A stretch of 64,000 bases of DNA from Myrica gale. Its lineage: Eukaryota > Streptophyta > Magnoliopsida > Fagales > Myricaceae. The notes beneath the pieces are model-generated. The model was not told where the DNA came from and did not search any database. It saw only the letters and a list, made by a program, of their open reading frames with translations. Location: NCBI GenBank assembly GCA_963930655.1, contig OZ005603.1, positions 28,162,201 through 28,226,200 of the forward strand, in the 5' to 3' direction. Shown in pieces: positions 58,329-64,000 of this stretch (position 1 is its first letter; every line of letters starts with the position of its first letter). The translations under genes were made by a program, and so were the position numbers.

Positions 58329-60317
58329 TAGACCAGAAAAATTGGAAAACAGTAGTTAAGACCAGACCAGAAGAATTGGAAAACAAAGGGAGACCATCGT
58401 GCAATGTGGGTACTGCGGACTAGCAGTAAAAAAACCTTCGTATTTTATACATGCAAACTATTGTTGGTCTCGAAGCAAATTCTAAATTCGATCTTAGTCG
58501 GTGTAAAGAGTTTAAAGTACTGTACAGTCAACCTCACTCAATCTTGTTAGAAAAAATGTTATTTAAATGATAATATCTATTTTTCTTAATTACTTAATAT
58601 TTAGAGATAAGTATAAATTCACATGAACATGTTTAAATAATAAACTCTACTTTAAATTTATCTAAGCCAGATTTCATCAATTTTTTAATTTAATTAGAGG
58701 AATGGTAGAAAAATGAGATGAAAGGAGAAAAGGGAGGAGAATGATAGAAAATAGAAGATGAGAGGAGGGGGAGACAGCTAGAACTTCTAAACAATAATTT
58801 TGTTGCCCAAGAGAAAAAAAAAATCCGTAGTTTTGTCTCAATTTCAGATATACCCCCCAAGTAATTTACTCCCACAAGTAAAGATATGAAGTGTGTTTTT
58901 CCTGATCGAGTTATCCCATAAGTTGCTTCTCTTATCTTTTCTCCCCCAATATTTAATATTATTTGGTCTCTGGTACGTACTACACGAATTCTACATGAAA
59001 TTATGGTTTAGGTGACAAAATTTTGGGTGTCAAACCAAATTTTGTCACCTAAAGTTAATTTTTCATGACAAAATATTAATTTCGTCACCCCAAATCATTC
59101 AGGAATTTCAAATCCGTCCGGACCTGTCACAACCCCGTTCGGACGTATTGCTGGTGTGACGACATACACGTGTCGCGAATGAGTGAAGAAAAAAACCGTC
59201 ACAAAAAAAAAATATAACGTCTGGACTCTCAAGATACTCGTTCGAACTCGAGGCAGGGTTACAAATTCCACATCGTCGTAACTGAGTGACAATTAGAATC
59301 GTCACAATTTTACACTCCCATCCGGACTCCATTGATTCACAGTCCGAACGGATATTATCTAATGAATAGTAATCGTCAGGCTAGAGTAACAAATTAAAAA
59401 TCATTAGAAATACTCAATTCAATTCGGACGTTATAAACCACGTTTACAATATTGCTATATAAATTATTAGGGATGGGTCAAACAGGTTTGAAAGTCCAAT
59501 GTATGACTACAAAGAAACGATGGTGTCTAGAAACCTTATCCTTAGAATATCTGGGTCTCCGATCAGATTTTTAAAAAAATTAATAAAATTCAGGCGAATT
59601 AAATTGACCGGAAAAAATCTTCTTCTTCTTTTTGGCCTTATGCATTCAACAAATAGTTAGCTTGTCTGATTCCTATCAAAAATGTAGAAAATATGTAATA
59701 GACTAATGGATGAAAATAAATAACGTGTCTTATGGCATTTTTAAAATGGGAAAAAAGTCATTTTGTACTTTTAGACTAAAACATCGATATCAGTACTTTC
59801 GGGAGTAAATTATCAAATATATTATATCGAGCTCTTAAACTATTAAATTTCATCGATTTAAACTTTAAATAATATCAAACTATCAAAAGTATATCACGTG
59901 TTATAAATAAGTCATGTGACTAGATTTTGGCAGCTGTATTTTATTTGAGCGCGCACATAGATTAATTTTTGTTAGTTTAATGCCTCAATATAACGAAGGT
60001 AACAGTCTAGACCCAAAAATGATATTAACCCCATAATTCAGGGTGTAAAGTGAAGTTTCCCGTTAAATTTAATTGATGACTTAGCACTCGAGATTATTGC
60101 AGGGAATTAATATCTCTGATCTCTTATTAATTGTGCTTCAAACTAGATGAATGTAATGGAACATCAAGAGACTGTTTCAATGACAGAGGGTTACGGGACC
60201 ACTTAATTATGCTAGATGGCTATCCAATTTTTGACTTTGATCACATGGAGGGTTTGCGCGGAAGCCTTGAGCTGCCTAAATTGGGGATGAAGCTAATTTC
60301 TAGTAGAAGTGCCGTAG
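58329..60317. other. LecRK 5' flank, second copy of 34980-36178
   Basis: It aligns with the flank of copy a. About 58988-59433 is extra relative to copy a; it contains a perfect 17 bp palindrome stem (59007-59023 and 59037-59053) and CG-rich words. No gene is recognised. Confidence 0.6.
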
Positions 60318-60334
60318 ATATTTAGTTTGTAATT

Positions 60335-60526
60335 TTTTTTATTGGCAATAGTGGATTTCATTTCATTGGAGAACAATAACGAGAGGTGCGGAGCACATAG
60401 CAGCCACTAAGGCTGGTTACATATTTATTGGGCATAGAACCCATTACATCATCTAAAAAGGCTCGAAGAGGTATCAACTAAGAAGCCCAAAGGTCTTCAA
60501 ACCTACATGCCTTAAAGGCCCAAACA
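60335..60526 (-). mobile_element. 5'-truncated LINE 3' end
   Basis: About 192 bp on the minus strand ending in CCAATAAAAAAAA. It is flanked by a 17 bp duplication with one mismatch, atatttagtttgtaatt (60318-60334) and atatttagtttgcaatt (60527-60543). The short length, A tail and long target duplication fit a truncated LINE (or a SINE-like) insertion. It has no coding part. Confidence 0.78.
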
Positions 60527-60809
60527 TATTTAGTTTGCAATTAGTGAGGATGAATATCTTACTTGGTAACCCACCCGGCCAGTAGTTTACTTAGGGTGCT
60601 ACTGAGACTATGTGGATAAGGGATATATTCTCAAATTTGAATCCTGGATCAAATTGATAGCATAAGTGGGAGTTGTGGTCTCTTAACTGCCTTTTAATCT
60701 TTTCGAGCTTTATCTGTGTATTAGGTGAGCTCATTTTGATGGACCGTATGGATTTCTTCTCATTCTGAAAAAAAAAACATTATCATAGTATGATTTTATT
60801 TAAATTATA

Positions 60810-61116
60810 GGCGTAAATGCACCAGAGTTTGTAAAGAAAGTTGTAAACTAATCTATGTGGTTAGGTTTTTACTAAAAACATGTCATTCTGTCTATCTTCG
60901 TATCTTTCGCTAACGACATATCCACAACGTGCTATGTGCCAAATGAGATCTCATAGTTCACTAACATATGTCGTTAATGAAATACACGAAGATGGATAGA
61001 GGGACGTGTTTTTAATGAAAACCTTACCACGATGATTAATTTGTAGCTTTCTTTACCTTAAAAGACTAATTTGTAACTTTCTTATAGCACAATGATTATA
61101 TAAGTGCATTTATGCC
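60810..61116. mobile_element. Mutator-like MITE in the LecRK flank
   Basis: A 307 bp foldback element. The left end GGCGTAAATGCAC pairs with the right end GTGCATTTATGCC, and the arms match for about 100 bp. The 9 bp duplication TAAATTATA is perfect (60801-60809 and 61117-61125). Its ends resemble those of the element at 16205 (GGGATAAATGCA). A copy lacking the left end lies at about 36180-36466. Confidence 0.92.
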
Positions 61117-61125
61117 TAAATTATA

Positions 61126-62486
61126 TTCCTTTTAAATTAAAGAAAATTTTTAAATAAGAGTGTAAAATGATTGAAATCAATAATTAGCTGATACAACAAA
61201 CACAATAAATTGGTGTACAAAGCATCAAAGCCTTCGTAATTGAAAGGTGAAAAATATATTTATCATTTTTAATTTTGTAACGCCAAAATTTTTGTAGCAA
61301 TAGTAGCTCGAGAATTTTAAATTAAATTACATTTATATATCCTACCTTAGCAATGATACATGCCCACATTCTAATTTGTATATGTGAGTGATACTTTGGA
61401 AGAGCCATAATCTTCTCTTCATAATATCGTCTTTGAAAGACAAGAAAAACCTATAGGAGTGCAAACTTTTTAAGTGTAAAATCTGACTCAATGAGCTGCG
61501 TCGGTCCATTCGATTGAAGTCATTCCTATATCTCCATCCCCTTTTACTCTTATTTGATCAAAATGGCATTACAAATCACTTTTTATTTTTATTTTCGGTA
61601 TTTTATTCTATCATTTTGCTTAAGCAAAAGGGGAAAAAAACAGGTGAATCCAATCTAGGCAGGACTGAAAAGGAGGCAAACCAGTTCACTCTATGTGCTT
61701 AATCGAGTTTGGGTAAAGACACTTACAACTCTAATTATTGGAGTCTGTCACATTTTTTTACCTTTAATTATTAATTTTTATTATATTACATTAGTCAACT
61801 ATTAATTTTAGACACTTTACAATTTTTTTAATTTTATTTCAATTTAGACTATTACACCTAAATTTACGATTTTGATAAAAATAAAAATAATAATTAATAG
61901 TGTAAAATATCAAGGTTTTATAATTAGATAGTGAAGAGTGTATTAATTCTTAAGAAATTATTTTCCATCAAATTAATTTTTGGCGTTTAAAATTACGATT
62001 TGACCCTAATAAAAATAAGGGTTAATTACAAAAAAAACTCTTCAAACTATACCACGTTTCCCACAATCTCCCCTAAACTTGAACTCGTATCAACCCGCCG
62101 CTCAAACTTACATAAACGTCTCAGTTTCTTTTTTTACTCGTTTTTAACCAAACTGTACAATAAAAGACCAAATTGCCCCCATTCTAAACACGTGAGCTTC
62201 TTTTTTTTTTTAATATATCTTCGAAGGTCTTCTTCTTCGCCCTTTTTTCTCCTCCCAACTACTGTCTACTGCCCTCCTCATCTCTTCTCTTTTGCTTCCT
62301 GCTGGCTGCTGCTGTGTCTTCCTCTAATGCATTGAAAGCTCCAGCCCCACCCAGATAAGACACGCCGCTTCTCGGTAAGCTGTAGTGTAAAGATGGGTCA
62401 TAAATTTTTATAAATCAACAACAAATCGTTACTATACTCGAGCATTAATCCAAAACAAAAAGGCCTTTGCAACGGGAAAAACTTAC
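61126..62486. other. Distal LecRK flank, second copy, then unrelated DNA
   Basis: 61126-62020 aligns with 36476-36523 plus 42625-43450 and contains the LINE-free site at 61161-61178. After about 62025 the similarity ends. 62025-62160 (GGGTTAATTACAAAAAA...) looks like one arm of a repeat of the kind that starts with TAATTAC, but no second arm was found. Confidence 0.55.
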
Positions 62487-62910
62487 ATCTTCAATGGATT
62501 CCAGGTAGTGAACAACTCCACCCTTGAACTAAGACTGGTCTTGAGGAAACGTAAGATATTTTCTAGACTCAACCACCCAGCTATGTTTCTTAACAAATGC
62601 AGCCAGTTTTGGGTGTGCCACATTTTTATACAGTATATGCACTAACAACAAGAAGAACATTACAATGAGAAAATATCAAGCAAGTGTGATGTGTTTTAGG
62701 ATCAAACATCGGACCTTTTATCTTTTTCTTCCTTCCCATCTTCCTTGACTCACCACTCCCATCTTCCAACTTGTCCTCCGATTCCTGATCCACTGGTTCA
62801 ATTAAATCACTTTCTCCCTCCTTGCCCCTATTTTCTTCATCCTCGCTAACCATCCCTTCTTCCTTACCATCTCCCTCTCCCTCTTTGTCCCCATTTTGCT
62901 TGGCGACCAA
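62487..62910 (-). pseudogene. Remnant of an unidentified gene (two coding-like blocks)
   Basis: On the minus strand, 62910-62716 encodes a highly charged stretch (GDKEGEGDGKEEGM, EDEENRGKEGESDL, GRKKKIK). 62641-62487 encodes HILYKNVAHPKLAAFVKKHS and VVESRKYLTFPQDQS, then TAG at 62529-62531. It continues FKGGVVHYLESIED to a strong donor GAT|GTAAGT. TTGTTAG at 62642 is a plausible acceptor for the second block. One stop in an otherwise clean frame suggests a decayed gene or gene fragment. The family is not recognised, and the 5' part has no clear start. Confidence 0.42.
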
Positions 62911-63413
62911 ACCGTGTTATTGTCATCTCTCTCTAAACCCCCAACAGTTAGTTACTACTTACCAGGAAGTAAATCGGACAAGGAAATCCACACTCCAACG
63001 TTAAAATCCTACCACTACCCGGAAAGAGAGGGACGATTTTCGAAGATACGTTTCCAAAAGCAAGACTATGAGGAACAAACTTCAAGAATCATAAATAAGA
63101 GATAAATTTCACTTGGATTTTTCACTAGATGAAGAAAATCTGAGAACTCGAATGGATTATCCTCGCATCAACAACCAAGAAACTTTCTAAATGAAAAAAG
63201 CCACGAAAAGATGTGTCTGCCATTTATAAACATTAAAGATTAGTAGGATTCGATCACCTGGGTCAGTTAGCGGTGATGAATCAAAAAACCATCAGTAAGG
63301 GAAGTAGATTTCCTGAGAACTTGTGATTAGATTATAGAAATACCCCAGTTTGGTAGGCGTTATGATGAGCTTCACCTGGATTTTCCTTCCAGTATCGTCA
63401 CCTCGGAGCATAG
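62911..63413. other. Intergenic, no gene seen
   Basis: No feature recognised between the gene remnant and the next LTR. Confidence 0.4.
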
Positions 63414-64000
63414 TGTTGGGGTCCACACCCATAAGAGATTCACTTGGAATAGAAGTAGACTTATAGTGAAAGTCTACTTGCTCCCTACTTCTAGTTTATC
63501 TAGGATTCTCTTAGGGTTTTCTCTTTGTATTTTTCCCTATAAATAAGAGGCTTATGTTATAGGAGAAGAGACATGTGAGCACGTGAGAGGGTGTACATTG
63601 GGCAGAGAGAGAGGAAGAGAAAGAGGGTGGTGTGACAATTGTATTGGGGCGGGTACAGTAATTTTCTTAGGCTTTCTTAATAAAATTGTTCTGGGTGGAC
63701 GTAGGCCGGATTGGGGCCGAACCACTTAAATCTGTTGTTCCTTTCTTTGAATTTTCGTGACGCTTTTCCCAACAAGTGGTATCAGAGCCTGGTTCGAGAA
63801 GCCGGAGTGGTTTTTCGGGGAGAAGCGGAGAAGGTCCGAAAATTCAAAGTGGTCTGATCTGAGATTGGAGAGCACCAGCCTGCAGAGGAGATCGAGACGA
63901 AGCCGTTAGTCGAAACCGCGTCGTCAGAATCGCCGGGACGCGCCTCCAAGCGCCGCAGGAAGTTGAAAAAACGCCGCCACGCGCCGAGCAGAGCCAGGGC
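63414..64000 (+). mobile_element. Start of a Ty1/copia-like element, running out of the window
   Basis: A 361 bp LTR (63414-63774) begins TGTTGGGG and ends CCCAACA, a perfect short inverted pair. It contains TATAAATA at about 63538-63545 and AATAAA near 63680. Two bases later TGGTATCAGAGC (63777-63788) is an initiator-Met primer-binding site. The GC-rich leader after it fits the start of a copia internal region. Coding domains and the 3' LTR lie outside the window, so the superfamily is inferred. Confidence 0.85.

Noticed and set aside
1..64000. CRISPR arrays, tRNA, rRNA or bacterial operons
   Set aside because: No regularly spaced repeats, no tRNA cloverleaf or rRNA words were seen. Tandem repeats present are microsatellites or transposon parts.

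Overview
The window is nuclear DNA of a flowering plant, most likely a eudicot. The evidence is spliced genes with GT-AG introns, AT-rich intergenic DNA, a plant ETO1 gene, a plant GARP/G2-like transcription factor, L-type lectin receptor kinases, Ty1/copia elements primed by initiator-Met tRNA, a plant L1-type LINE, and many MITEs. The species cannot be named from the sequence. No bacterial, organellar or CRISPR features were seen.

Layout. 1-4753: the start of a minus-strand Ty1/copia element, cut by a second LTR element (1-653) nested in its reverse transcriptase. 5888-6241: a complete TRIM miniature LTR element. 6904-8480: a minus-strand GARP/MYB-like transcription factor. 8.5-20.6 kb: gene-poor DNA with three MITEs that have 9-11 bp target duplications. 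20.6-28.4 kb: a complete four-exon ETO1-type gene, with a Harbinger-like element and a 363 bp duplication in intron 1. 29825-30086: an orphan exon with a nonsense codon.

30.2-62.0 kb is a tandemly duplicated L-type lectin receptor kinase (LecRK) locus. Copy a (32388-34418) is intact. Copy b (43551-44877) has lost the C-terminal part of its kinase. Copy c (47916-51331) has two nonsense codons, a frameshift and a 1.4 kb Mutator-like element. That element is a Pack-MULE carrying the 5' end of a CLC chloride/nitrate channel gene. The flanks of the cluster have received a 6.1 kb LINE, a probable solo LTR, a 5.6 kb copia element with nearly identical LTRs, a hAT-like MITE, a Mutator-like MITE and a 5'-truncated LINE tail. 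Because flank and gene copies can be aligned, several insertions have a visible empty site inside the same window. A 916 bp stretch is identical between copies b and c while both sides differ, which indicates recent gene conversion.

62.4-64.0 kb holds a two-part gene remnant and the 5' LTR of another copia element that runs out of the window.

The genes likely to be functional are the GARP factor, ETO1 and LecRK copy a. They have no evident functional link. The main interest is the evolutionary history of the LecRK cluster and its transposons. I found nothing that qualifies as a wholly new biochemical system.
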